NCBI GenBank assembly: GCA_964036155.1
Contig: OZ038422.1
Coordinates: 30,093,201 to 30,157,200, forward strand
Direction: 5' to 3'
Origin: Diploscapter coronatus
Taxonomy: Eukaryota; Nematoda; Chromadorea; Rhabditida; Rhabditidae
Length of the DNA: 64,000 nt
Shown: positions 52,053 through 64,000 of the stretch, piece after piece
Position numbering within the stretch: the stretch's first letter is position 1
Layout of the letters: each line of letters begins with the position of its first letter
The notes under the pieces: generated by a model
Databases searched by the model: none
What the model saw: the letters and a program-made list of their open reading frames with translations, nothing else
Told to the model about the DNA's origin: nothing
Translations under genes and position numbers: made by a program

Positions 52053-54339
52053 TTTTACAGAAAATTTTGAAAATCCTAAAAAGTCGAGATCTAATTTTTT
52101 CGAGTTAAAGTCGAAAATTTCTGAGAGATAAACTTTGGAATTTGATCTAACACGTAAAATTTTCTCGAACGTAAAGACATTTTGTAATCAACTTTAAAAA
52201 AAAGTAAGAAATATCTAGAAAAAAAAAGAAAAATGACCTAATACCTAAAATCGATTAGGTCTCCCGGCAAAAGGTTATTTCTGACGCTCGCTGTGTGTAT
52301 GCAAAACTTCCGGCGAATTCATAAATTTAGAGAAGTGATAGTCGAGGAATAGTTAATGATAAAGAGAACACGAAAAGATATGATGGAAGAGTGGAAAGAT
52401 ACTACAAACTAAATTTACGGAGTTTCCTAATTTCTTAAAAAAAAGCAACTTATCTTAAACGCAAATACGCCAATTTTTACTTCAAAATACAGTAACTTTT
52501 TTGTTTAAATGGTGAAAATTCATTTTCTTCAATCGATAAATTAGTTTTCGAGGATAAGTAAAGAGTAGAACCTCTAACCTGAAAAATAAGGATCTGAAAG
52601 GTAAATTTTGCATAGAAGCACTTCTAATTTGCTCTTTCAAGTATTCAATCGCTAATTACGAATGACATGGGGGAAATTCCTGGCACAAAAATGGATAAAG
52701 CAAGACTGATTAGGGCTTGGAGATTTTTAGCCTCAGAAAATATACAACGTTAAAAATTTCCTAGTCAAAAATATAATTCCTAACAAATTGGAAAAATTTG
52801 GCATGAATACTTTAAAATTTTTGATACGGTTTCGAAAAATCCAATTTCGATAAAAGTGGGAAAATGAAATAATGAAAGTGGCAAAATATGTAATACCGCC
52901 TTTGCTCATTAGTATCAAGCAAGTGAATCCCCTAGAGATATGCTTTTCGATATGCCTATGAGCAGGTAACTAATTAACGGATTTGCCGATGCGTCACGAA
53001 TTGATTCCCCTTTCGAAACAAAAAAAACTTCTTGTATTACTCTATCCGTTGCTCATCCTCATCCGTTTGTACTATTCATTTACTTTTCTGCGAAATTATA
53101 TGGGAAAATAAAAAGGTAAATAATTCGAGGACCCTCAATAACACCTAAAAAAGAGGATTTTCATCCAGTGCCATCAAAATCAAGCAGTTTCTATGGAATC
53201 TTCGCTCATTCTCTCGATTTCTATGCCCATCTGGTTCTAATTTGACCGGCAAAAACAAGCGGTGAATTTTTTGGCATGCATCTTTTTATTAACGGACCTG
53301 ATAGATTAGGAGAAGTTTTATGTATTTTTAATTGAATTGAAAACTACATAATCATTTTCGCAACGATTTGACAATATTGTTGGTTCATTAAAATTTATTA
53401 AAACTTGCTCATTTGGAAAAAAAAAATTCAGGTCTATACCCTATCTATTTTCATATTCGCCATTTTTAAATGACAATCCCATTAATTATATTCAATTTTT
53501 GAAACATATTTCTTATTTTCCTATTCTTCTAGTTTCATCATTTTACGCCTATGTATTTTCCTTCATATTTCATTGGAAACCTACTATTGCAGTTTACTTT
53601 TCGAAATTCACCTTATTTGATATCCTCCAAAATCAACCTTTATCTTGCCCCTGATAAATTTGTCTTTTCTAATATACACATTGCGAATCATTTTATAGCC
53701 TTTTTTTGCACATGATGACCTCCTTTAACTCGCCCTCCTCGTTCTAGTTTCCCGCAACGTGAATCGCTCTTCATTTACGCGCTTTGCATCGATTGGTGTC
53801 TCTCCATCTCTGACCTCTCCTCTCTCTATGTTTGTGCTTCTCTCTTTCTCCTTCTGTCCGTCTTCTCGATCCCTCTCCTCTCATCGCACTCCCTCGCCCC
53901 CTCTCCCCTCGCCCTGACTTGCTTTGCTCATTCACATCGCAATGCACCACTTCCACTCTCGATGCATCACATTCTTTCACAAACACCGATTTGTTTATCG
54001 AAATTATGCGTTTATTATCAGCTCGTCCTGAATTTAACCATCAAATTATCGATTTATCGATTTCATCTTGTAAATTTCATGTCACGCTCCATTTATGAAC
54101 GATTTCTAACAAGCTGGAAAAGGGCGGGACTTGTTTCATTGGACTAAGCTGGATTATCATAATCGTTGTTTCGGTCAAGAAATTTCGAAATATTAATTCA
54201 GTCAAAATTTTCGATATTCTGAATGCAAAAAAACTTTCTAAAATTAGAAAATGCCTTATTCTTTTCCTCATAGGAAATGCCTTTTCTATCAATTTATTCT
54301 GATTTCGAATTACTGGATATTTAAAAATCATGAAATTGA
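52053..54339. other. Intergenic region 5' of lin-49
   Basis: About 2.3 kb with no supported exon. The main feature is a pyrimidine-rich tract at about 53725-53945, with many CTCTC and CCCTC runs, which could be promoter or 5' UTR of lin-49. The region 54000-54340 is AT-rich and likely holds a first intron or 5' UTR. Confidence 0.5.
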
Positions 54340-57300
54340 ATGCAAGCACTGTTTCAGATATGTTCTTTGTCGATTGACTTGAATGAGATAGAAACGGAGG
54401 AAGAAGACAAGGAAAACATAGACATGCCCGAATCGAGTAGCAACAACCCCACCAACTTCTACACGCTCGACAGTGGAGAGAGGATCTCTTCTGCTTTCGC
54501 TAATTTGTCCTTTTCTGAGGATGCTAAACATGATAAACGAGCCACGGAATCAATGGCGCTTTTTAGAAAGGTAGACTTTTTAAATTTTTGCGGTCAATGT
54601 TAAACCGATTATTAGAACGCTGAGAGTTTATTGATAGGTCACATATAAAACATAAAAAGTGTTTTGAGCATTTTTAAGGTTATTTTGAGCTTTGACAAGT
54701 TTTTAATGAAATACCATTGAATGATCTAGATCTGGACGATCTATAGCTGATTTTTGAATAAAACTTGAACTTTCAGCGTTTCAAGCTGGACAAAGTTGTC
54801 GCGCCTTCGTCGGAATTCAACCAGCTGCCGGCCTCCGAGGTGTCGACCTCGAAGAAGTTTAGTGCTCCCAAGGAGTTGATCAGGTACAAGGCCAAGAAGA
54901 GCGAAGAGTACGAGAGTCTCATCGAGTACGACTGCGATGAAGAGGTATGCAATTCTAAAAATTCAAATTTTTGCAACGTTTACTCTTTGAAAGAGATAAT
55001 TTGAATAATAATGGGTGAACCTTCCAGGGGTTAATGATTTTTGATGTATTTGATCATCGGAACTATTGAGGGATGGATAGCGAGTAACATGCAATTTTAT
55101 AAGAAATGACAAATTTGAAATCAAAGACTACTTGAAATTTAACAAATTTTTGAAACAGATTTAAGGAGAATAATTTCCTCAAAATGCTGATTTGCAGGAC
55201 TGTCGTTGGTTGAAACGTGCAAACGAGCTGCGGAAGAAGGAGAACAAGTCGCAGCTGGACGAGACCGCAATCGAGTTCATCATCGACAGACTCGAGAAGG
55301 ATAGCAAGTTTGAGGTTGGGATTTTCAATTTTTGTATTTTATTCAGTTGTGAAATGAATAAGATTAATTTGAAATTTTCGTGTTCTTTAAATCAGCCTTT
55401 TGAAACGCGTTTAAAATGGATATTCTTTATAGTTAAATAGGGAAATGAGTTTATGATTGGGTTTTTGAATTTCATAAGTTAGGTGGTGAGTTGAACAAGG
55501 TTGGCTTGGAATTTAGCCTATTATATAAATCCATTTTTTGAAACACGAATAACATTTCTTTCAAATACCTAGTCTTAATCTTCCTTGAACACTTAAAACG
55601 CTAAAAGTAGTTAAATCATTGACCATAGTCTGAAATCACTCATAAGAACCTATTCTGAGACCTATTTCAAAGTCTAAATGTATAATTTAAGGTGAAAGGC
55701 AGCCCTACAATGGCAGGCATGGACGTGGACGACGTGTGTTGCGTCTGCGGAGATGGTGACGTCAGCAACGCCAATCAGATCATCTACTGCGACATGTGCA
55801 ACATCGCTGTGCATCAGGTGGGAAGAAATTATAGTCATCCTACCTATACTTCTTTTGGAAAGAAGTAGTAAGAACTTTGAAAATAGACTTTTGAATACCT
55901 TTTTTAAAATGAGAGAATTTCTACTTATTAACAAACAATGTTTACGGAATGGGGGCTTTTTTAAAATATAATATAGAGTATCATAAAATTTTATTTTATG
56001 TTTCAAAGAGAATTGATAGTCTGAGACTTGTTGAACATTCAATCGGCACAACTTATGTTAATCAAAAGGTTCAAATTGGTGTCACAGAAAAATTGACATT
56101 TTCATATTTTGATTTTTTTATATCTACACAAATTATCGACATTCATTTCATGGTGTTTTTTCACGCCGCAACGAGGATGTTGCACACATTTTGCATCTAT
56201 CCTCTCGTAAGCTCAACCCCCGAGAAATAGCATGCAGCGCGCGGAGAAAAGCGATAGCAATTAAAAGTAAGAAAGAAAGAGGGGCGAGGCGAGTTGCAAA
56301 GGGTGTGCAATATCCTTGTGGCGTAAAAATAATATTTCGTATGTTTCACAAATATTTGAAAATGGATTTTTGTCTGGAGAATAGTAATCGTGTCCCACTA
56401 AACTGACTTATCAAATGTCTTTCCAAAAATCACGTCTACCTACCAACCTAGAAACTTGCTCTATTGCTAAATGTCAGAGACTCGTCTTTTCTCTTCCCCT
56501 TATCTGAAGATGAAAGAATAGGAAGAATCGGTAATATTTAGCATATGGGCATGTTTCTGAAAGGGAAAGATTTTCGGAATGAATGCGATTTTTTTTCTTC
56601 AAAAATATCAAAATGCTCAACGTTCAGGAATGCTACGGTGTGCCGTACATCCCCGAGGGCCAGTGGCTGTGCCGTCGTTGCAAATTCTCGCCCTCAGCCC
56701 CCGTGCAGTGTTGTCTCTGTCCCAACACCAGCGGCGCCTTCAAGCAGACCAGCGATGGCAGATGGGCTCACGTCGTTTGCGCCATTTGGCTGAATGAGGT
56801 ACGAAATGTGTTGGGGAAAACTGAAAGGGGATCCCCCCGTCGAATGAAATGCCAAGTCTATGAGAAATAATTGAAACGTATGAAATTCGTTTGATTTTTG
56901 ATAAGATAAATTTCGGGATAAAACCTGATTACGGAGGACGTCATTTCAAGGTTTATGAAAGATGGCTGAAGCTTATAATTCGGACAGATTAATTTAATCA
57001 GCATCTGGAAATAACTTATCACGACTAAATTCCAGAATAGTTTTATAGAGCATTTTCCGAAAAGTTCAATAGGAGTAATTATCAATCAAGCGCTGAAACT
57101 TTTGCATTTGCATGATTTATTTATTAGAAGCATTTATTATAAAGGAAGCGCATCGAGAAATAGTAATATTTTATAAGCATGTTCTGAAACTTATGCAAAT
57201 CTTAATTTTGAAATTTTCAGGTTCACTTTGCGAATGCGGTGTTTCTGGAGCCGGTTGAAGGAGTCGACCATTCGCTGAGAAGAAGGGCCAAACTCAAATG

Positions 57301-60300
57301 TCTCGTTTGCAGGTAGGAATTTGAATTTGGCCATTTTTATACCAAAATCAATAAATTCGAATTCTATGCCTAAAGTCTCATAGAGAATCTAATTGTAAAA
57401 TTACAGTAATCTGAGCCAAAATGAAATTTCTGTCGATTCCTCAATTTTTATAATGTTACTTTCTAGGAAGAAAGTGGGTGCATGTCTGCAATGCTCGACG
57501 CGCAGTTGCACTAAAGCGTTTCACGTGACATGCGCGCAGCAGTCTGGCATGGCCATGAAGGTCATCACCAAACACGACTCCGACGCTAACGATCAGATGA
57601 ATGTACAGGTTCGAATTTGAGACCTTGAAACTAGGCGAAATAAGTCGTAATATCGACTAGCTTTGTGAGATTTCTTACTTGCGTTATGGCATCGGCGTTC
57701 CATAGAGTTGTCGAATTTTCAATTTGCCAAAACAGGTTTGAGAAAAGCACTAATTTGGAGAAAGCTATTTAACTTTCAATACTATCATATTTTACACCGA
57801 AAATGAAAATTCGAAATGTTTCAAGAAACTCATATTATGGAGACATCTCTGTTCTTCCAATTGTACGAGGTCAACGATTCTTATCAAAATAATATGATTG
57901 AAAATTCTCGCTTTTGCGAGATTTTCCTTCAAAAATCACTAGAATTCCCTAGTTCGTTGTAATTTTGCAAAAAGACTAATTTGCAGAGATTTGTATACTG
58001 TCATTTGCACGCGGACGACGATGATGAGGCCGGGGAGAAGTCGAAGAAAAAGCGAATGCAGGATGCGATTAGGAGTGCCAGGAGAAATATGGCCGCGAAG
58101 ACCAGGGACAAACCTGCTATCAAGTAGGATTTTTAAAGAAGTTAAAAATTGTGATTGTGAGACGAGAATTTTCTTTCCTTGAAATCTAATATTGTGATGG
58201 GAAGATGGAAGTATTGTTCGTAAAACTTTTCACTTTCGTTTACTCAATTTTTGAAACATTTTCGATACACTTTTTACGTTTGAAATTTCGGCTGTTTAGA
58301 TATGTTTCAAAAATGCTTAAAAATGTAATGATTTTCTTCAATTCGTTCAGGAACAGTAACAAATCAAGTTTTAAAAATTTCTATTAAAAATGAATCTTTC
58401 AGTATGCCAACAATTAGCGAGGAGTGCGTCGCGAAAATCGAGGAGCTGGCGAAGACCGACATTTCTGATGTGGTCCTCTACTGGTACATGAAGAGGAAGA
58501 TCCGCTGCGGGGTGCCTTTGATCAAGAGATTGATGGTAGGATCGATATTTTATAAAACAAGTTCTAAACCTTTTATTCTATTTTTTCCTATAAAATATGA
58601 ATGTTAAAGCGCCATATGAAACGGACTAACTTTTTGAAATTTTTATGATACGATAATCGTTCTTCTTCGAATCTTGCTCAATTTACTGAAACGATATTTT
58701 CTACTGAAAAAAGCTAAATTTTCCTCAAAAATATTAAATTAGTTTCGAAAAATTTCAGATCACCCAGAAAATGTCACGAACGACGGCGCCCACATTCGAA
58801 ATGGACGAAGAGGACAGGGAGGTCTGTGAAGCATTCCAGAAGAGACGATTCTCGCTCGAAACTGCTCGACTTCTATCGGAACAAGTCAAAAAGAGGGAGA
58901 TACACAAAAGGGCATTCGTGAGTTTTTTCTTGGTTTTTTTTATTAACTTTAATCTGATCAAATACTGAAAGAATCTTATGAGATTATGATTTCTCTGAAA
59001 CATGTTATTGTTTTTCCTGAAAATGTTTATTCCGTTCGATTTTTGTTTCGAAATTAGTCTTATATGCAGTGAATACTTGAAATCAAAGATTTTGAGACAG
59101 CTTTTATATCACAATCTTTAAAACGTATTTGAATTTTTTAAACTCATTTTTCAGTTCTCTACCTCCCATCATCTCTTCGAGGCGGCGCTTTCGCCTCCCA
59201 CTGCAATTCTCGAGTCGGCACTTAAGCGACTCTGCCACAAGGATAAATTACAGGTAAAAAATGTTATAAGAATAGGTTGGAGGTGATTCGTACAAAAATT
59301 CGAATGTTTACTGTCAGTTTTGCGCAATTACTCCCTTTTATATAAGAGTTTCCTCCAGTTCGGGAAACTAGATTACTTTCTTTCTAGGTTTTTTTTTTGC
59401 ATTTTTTAAATTTAGGTGTTTGCAAACCCAGTGGATATCGAGGGCTATCGCGATATCATCAAACACCCGATGGATCTGTCCGCGATCAAGGAGAAGTTGA
59501 AGTCCAACAAATATGGTAAGTTTCAGAATTTCGGAAAAACTGAGAATTTTTGAATGTAACATGAGCATGCTATATTTAAGCATGGAAAACAATCACTTGA
59601 GAGGAAATAACTCTTGAAATTATATGTATTTGTGCATACCTCGTACTGGTAATAGGTCAACTTATACCTTAATTTAAATAATTTGAAACTTGTCTAAAGT
59701 TACTCGATGCTTTAATTACATCGTAAACAGTCATACACTGCTCTAATTAAATCTACTAGACGAATGTATTCACTTTGAAACCTTTTTAGTTTGATAATTT
59801 GCAGGCAAAGTGGCGGATTTGCGTGCGGACATCGAGTTGATGCTAAACAACTGCGATAAATTCAACGCAGATAACGACTACTACTTCGATTATGGACAGA
59901 AGTTTAGGTAATCCATTTATCGAAGCCACTTAATCTCGCTAAAATAAACCAGCGATGTTTGAGGATTGAAACATTTCAAATCCAGGAGTAAAGCTAGTTT
60001 TTTGTGTTAAATGAATATTGTTTCAGAGGGCAGGCTGAAAAAATTCTCGCTGAAGCGGAAGAAAAGGAGAAGGAGCAGTTGGCGGTGAGTTGTTAGATTT
60101 TTTCATTTGTGTTGAAACGAATTTGATAGTCGCTTTATTTGACAATCGAATTTTATTTTGTGATTCCTTGAAAACCTGTCAAACTTTGCAATGATGAGAT
60201 ATCGATAATTAGTTTTAGTTACCTTTCCAGATATTTTCATTCTTTTGAAACATATCGAAACGTTAAGGCTGAAAATAATATTTGAGCGAATTAGAAATAG

Positions 60301-63025
60301 ATATATAAGATAATAGTGATATCAGCACATCAACTCACACAAAATTCTCCAAATTTATTGTATTTCTGAAACATAAAAATTGAATTTAAACTCGTTGCTA
60401 TCAGATATTCGAGAGGGACTCGGAGTTCATCAACGAAGTGTCCTCTCCGATTCTGCCCTACGCGATGGAAGAGGATATGCAGGCGACAGACAGTAAGGAC
60501 ATCAAGACATCCGTCAAAGAGAACCAGCCAACGTAGGTTTCTAAAATTCATTAAAAACGAAAAAAATGCTCTTCGAGCTTTCATTTTTGCATAATGTCGT
60601 CATTAAAATCGAGTTTTTTAGATCAAAGATTAGATTTGACGATAATTCATTCTGCACAATTTCTTGATTTCGCTGCCAAGATAGAAATTACCTATTGTTC
60701 AACTCAAATTTTACAGCACGCAAATGAAATGTTTCTTTTCGGAAGAAGAAAGTTGTCTGATTTCTGAAGATTGAATGATTTGGAATTTCAGGCCCCCTCC
60801 CTCTGCATCGGCCAAGTCCCAGCTGACCCCCAACAAGTATTTCCCCATCTTCATGCCGCAAAAGAGGAAAAGCTCCCAGCCCGCACCGGATAATGCCAAA
60901 AAGAAGAAGAAGAACAATCATGGAAAAGGTGAGGTCCTAAAATTATTCTCAAAAATAGACGATTTCAATTTTTCGCTGGAATAACCTGAAACATATCTGA
61001 TTTCTATGACACATTTTGAAAGCACAGAACGAATATGGTTGAAATATTTGATTATGTATGCATATAATAATACATAAATATCATACATTTCATTCAAAGA
61101 TCTAGAAAATTCATGAAACCTACTCAAATTTTTTGGGCATTTTCTTTAATTCCGGACAGACCTAGGAAGACAAGTCAGATTAGTCACGCGACGACATACT
61201 TCTATAATATTTTCGTCATAATTTTGCATCTCCAGCTTTGAATTAAAAATGTTCGTTATCCATGATAAAGTCATAGCGTAAATTTTGCTTCTGCGGTCTG
61301 CCCTCATAGTTTTTGAACCTGACTCAAATGGCCCCTAGATCTGATTCCAGGAACAACCCTTCAATTACTCCAGTTCTTATCGCACAAAATTTGTAGCAAT
61401 GTTAAAATCTATTTTAAAATTTTCAGCTTCCACCCAAAATACTTCTATCGCAACCCCGATGACCGGTGCGACTGCGGTTTCTCGTCGAAGTGCCACAGGT
61501 AAAACTCTCCACAAATTATTATTTTAGCTAGCCTTCGAATGTGGAACAATTTTACACCTATCTTACTTACCTCTTGAAGATTACTGAATTTTTTCCCGAC
61601 CAATATATTTCGCTTCCAAATTGGTTTTTCATTATCACTGACCACATCTTAAACCTAGAGTTGAAAAGATCACTTTAGGATTAAAACGGTAATGATTATG
61701 GTTTAGGCGGAGCTCTGTCAGCGGCCTCTTCCCGCGCCACGCCCCTTGCAACTCCACTACTTGCGTTCCGCGACAATTCCATGATCCGCAGCCCCCTCCC
61801 TGCGGATCCGGCCAGTTCCGAGTCATCAACTGAGGACGATGAGCGGCCTAGCAGAAGGACGACAAGGCAACATACCGCACAGCAGGTTTGAGTTTCGAAA
61901 GTTGATTGCTTTTATTAGATTTCAAGGAAACATTTATTGGCACAGCTTTTTCCTGTTTCTTGGTTTATTAAAAATCCTAACTTATTCCGTCTTCTGAATA
62001 TTATTGCTAAAATTAGTTAGAAAATTTTGGCAAATAAATCATACGATGAATCTCACTATAAGGTTGTAATCTGCGCTAATTTTTCAATTTGTCTCGAAAC
62101 CCATAAAATAAAAATTAAAAATTTTTTTTAAATGATCTAATATTTTCCAGATTCAAGAGGCGAGCGACAGCGAGGGCTTCCAGCACGGAGATCTCGTCGT
62201 CATCAACAACAGCTTCGTTGGAAGGTAGATTTTTGAGCTTTCAAACAAGAAACCGATAAAAAATTATTATTATTATTTCTTCAGAATTTGCGACCCCGTC
62301 AACGGCCGCCTGGAAAAAGACCTGCCGATTGATATTTTCCGCAGAAACAACTCCAAATCTCCCCAACTGCCCATTCAACTTTGCAAGAAGGGATACGAAA
62401 ATAAAATGTAGGTTCATTTTAAAGTTTTTTTCTTATTAATAAAATTGGAGCGCAGAGTCTCATCATCTAAGCAAGTTTTGAATCAAAAACTAACTTTACC
62501 GAAATAATCAAACATATAATTTCTCGTTTTCAAACTTCAGAAATAGACACGAAATTTGTGTATAAGCTTTAATGCACTTTCCCATTTGCTCAAAAACCAA
62601 ATTTGATTTTTTGGGCCATTAACTTTTTTTTACAATTTATGCAAATTTTTCAGCGAGTGGCATTCTTATTCGGAAGTGCGCTTATTCGACCCGAAACGGG
62701 ACAACAACTTGAGTCACGCTAAAGAGGCCAAGATGTGGTGGGTTTCTTATAACTCATATACAGTAACAGTCTGACTTCGTCAAAAAACTGAAATTACTCG
62801 TCGAAAGTAGTTTGCCTGAAACTTATCAAGTTATTTTTATATTGAAATAAAAATCTAAAACCTGCTGATGCAAATTCTGGTGGTTTTTTTTCCTAAAAAT
62901 CTAAAGGAAAGCTATATAGTTTTATCGAAATTTAATAAAACACAGAAAGTAACTTGGTTTTTTTCTGATTTTTATTCTAAATTTTCAGGCAAAAATCCAT
63001 CATCTCGGCGTATGGCAAGAAATGA
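54340..63025 (+). CDS. lin-49: LIN-49, BRPF-family PHD and bromodomain protein
   Basis: BRPF proteins scaffold MYST histone acetyltransferase complexes. Twenty-two exons are consistent in phase. In order: an acidic start, the EPC-like region ([20 protein letters not shown]), PHD1 ([20 protein letters not shown], then [20 protein letters not shown]), a zinc knuckle ([20 protein letters not shown]), PHD2 ([20 protein letters not shown], then [14 protein letters not shown]), and a bromodomain (about 59190-60050) with [20 protein letters not shown] and the acetyl-lysine asparagine in [13 protein letters not shown]. The C-terminus ([18 protein letters not shown] and [14 protein letters not shown]) aligns with the BRPF PWWP region but lacks the PWWP core. 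The ATG at 54340 is in frame, but TTTCAG at 54352-54357 could instead join an upstream exon or spliced leader. The last exon ends at 63025. Confidence 0.93.
56161..56325. repeat. Inverted repeat of about 165 bp in a lin-49 intron
   Basis: The left end CACGCCGCAACGAGGATGTT and TTGCACACATTTTGCA is mirrored by TGCAAAGGGTGTGCAATATC and CTTGTGGCGT at the right. Arms are about 40 bp with several mismatches around a purine-rich centre. It is MITE-like; no second copy was found. Confidence 0.6.
61157..61346. mobile_element. Possible longer member of the AGACCTAGG MITE family
   Basis: The left end CAGACCTAGGAAGAC matches the start of the 51603 copy, and the right end GCCCCTAGATCTG matches the end of the 63563 copy. 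The two ends are inverted repeats of each other about 190 bp apart, with an unrelated centre. It lies in a lin-49 intron. Confidence 0.45.
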
Positions 63026-64000
63026 GCTTTTTCTATTTTTTCAATTTTGGATAATCATTCATTCTGTTGAGCAGAACTTCAAAAGGTATGGGTGAGACAT
63101 TTTGATAATACTTTTCCTATGTCATTTCTTATCTCTCTACTATTGTTCTAACAATATAATCTAAAAAATAGCTACTAATCCATATGAAAATGTCAATTGT
63201 TGCTTCTATGATTTTCATATTTTTCACGTGGATAAATAGCCTATTCTTAGAATTTGCTCCTAAATTTCAAATCTAACAGATAATTTGAACTTTCCCATGC
63301 GAGTTTTAGTAGCTTTACGCGGTCGATGTGTTTCGCAGAGATATCATTTTCTCATTTGATCATTTACTAATTCGAATTCTCAAATCATACATTTCCCCTC
63401 TAAAACAGCATCTATCCAAATTTGTTCGAACTCAAGTCGGGTCTTCTATTTCTTATCTGATAGCAATCGATTACCGTAATCCCTCTCTTTTAGAAGTCCC
63501 CATATCTTACTTCTCAAATCATTTATAAGGCCTGTGAAATCCACTGTAATTCAATCTATTCCAGACCCAGGGGGCACTTTCGTCAAGCGAAAGAAATATA
63601 CGGGGGTAGGTCGCAAAGGATTTCTGACGATCGTCCTCCCTAGATCTGATCTATATTCCTTTTCAGAGCTATAATTTATCATTCGGTAGAAACTTCAATC
63701 CTGTCTCATAAGGGGCCCTTATCTCTAAAGATTACGGTATCAACTTAACTACCTACAGGCAATTCTAAATGGAGCATAAAACTAAGATTTCTTTTAAACA
63801 AAGTGGAAAAAAATATTTTTTTTATGTGCCATTTATTAACAAAGTGACTTATTCTTGTTTTGTTTTATCGTAAAAAGATGATAATTTCAGTCTATTCCTC
63901 TCTATATCATTTGTTACTCTAACCTATAACCTATAACTTATTTCTTATTTCTGGTTATTATATTTTATCTAAACATTCGATGATTATAATTTATTCTCTG
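63026..64000. other. 3' flank of lin-49
   Basis: AT-rich, with the MITE at 63563-63647 and no supported exon. The lin-49 poly(A) signal is not obvious. The last 200 bp have short TTATTT and CTATAACCTATAAC-type repeats near 63920. Confidence 0.55.
63563..63647 (-). mobile_element. AGACCTAGG MITE, copy 2 (85 bp)
   Basis: Read on the - strand it starts AGATCTAGGGAGGAC and ends CCCCCTGGGTCT, and aligns over its whole length with the copy at 51603-51688. Both copies share GACGATCGTCAGAAATC and CTTGACGAAAG/TCTGACGAAAG. It lies about 540 bp after the lin-49 stop. Confidence 0.75.

Overview
The window is nuclear DNA of a nematode, most likely rhabditid-like. The genes have many short AT-rich introns that mostly end in TTTTCAG, dense spacing on both strands, and G/C-ending codons in most exons. 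Products include nematode-typical versions of LIN-49/BRPF, a GLD-3/Bicaudal-C protein and a secreted C-type lectin. A tRNA-like gene with a CCC anticodon and a long variable arm matches the nematode-specific nev-tRNA-Gly class. I cannot name the species.

Layout. 0.13-7.6 kb (+): an unrecognised protein of about 797 residues in 22 exons. 9.0-15.0 kb (-): the UFM1 E3 ligase UFL1. 15.6-21.8 kb (-): the two-domain eEF1A methyltransferase METTL13, with the tRNA antisense in one intron. 22.3-28.8 kb (+): paraplegin (SPG7), divergent from METTL13. 29.8-32.6 kb (-): the tRNA guanosine methyltransferase TRMT11. 33.8 to about 45.0 kb (-): a degenerate multi-KH Bicaudal-C/GLD-3 family protein, one intron of which carries a 2-kb foldback element. 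46.2-47.1 kb and 47.8-49.6 kb (+): two AT-rich genes, a secreted C-type lectin and a type II membrane kelch protein. 50.6-52.1 kb (-): a small candidate membrane protein. 54.3-63.0 kb (+): a LIN-49/BRPF chromatin reader.

The genes do not form one pathway. UFL1 (ribosome and ER UFMylation), METTL13 (eEF1A methylation), TRMT11 (tRNA m2G10) and the tRNA all touch translation, but they look like ordinary housekeeping neighbours rather than a cluster.

The most interesting non-gene signal is a recurring intronic motif, TTTGAARCATA. It appears mostly in the sense orientation of the host gene and often 16-45 nt upstream of the 3' splice site, where a branch site would lie. Other structure includes the 2-kb foldback, several MITE-like hairpins in two or more copies, GC-AG introns, GAG-type 3' splice sites, and repeats around the lectin/kelch island. 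Exon borders were called by eye from splice consensus and reading frame. Those given as 'about' may be off by a few bases.
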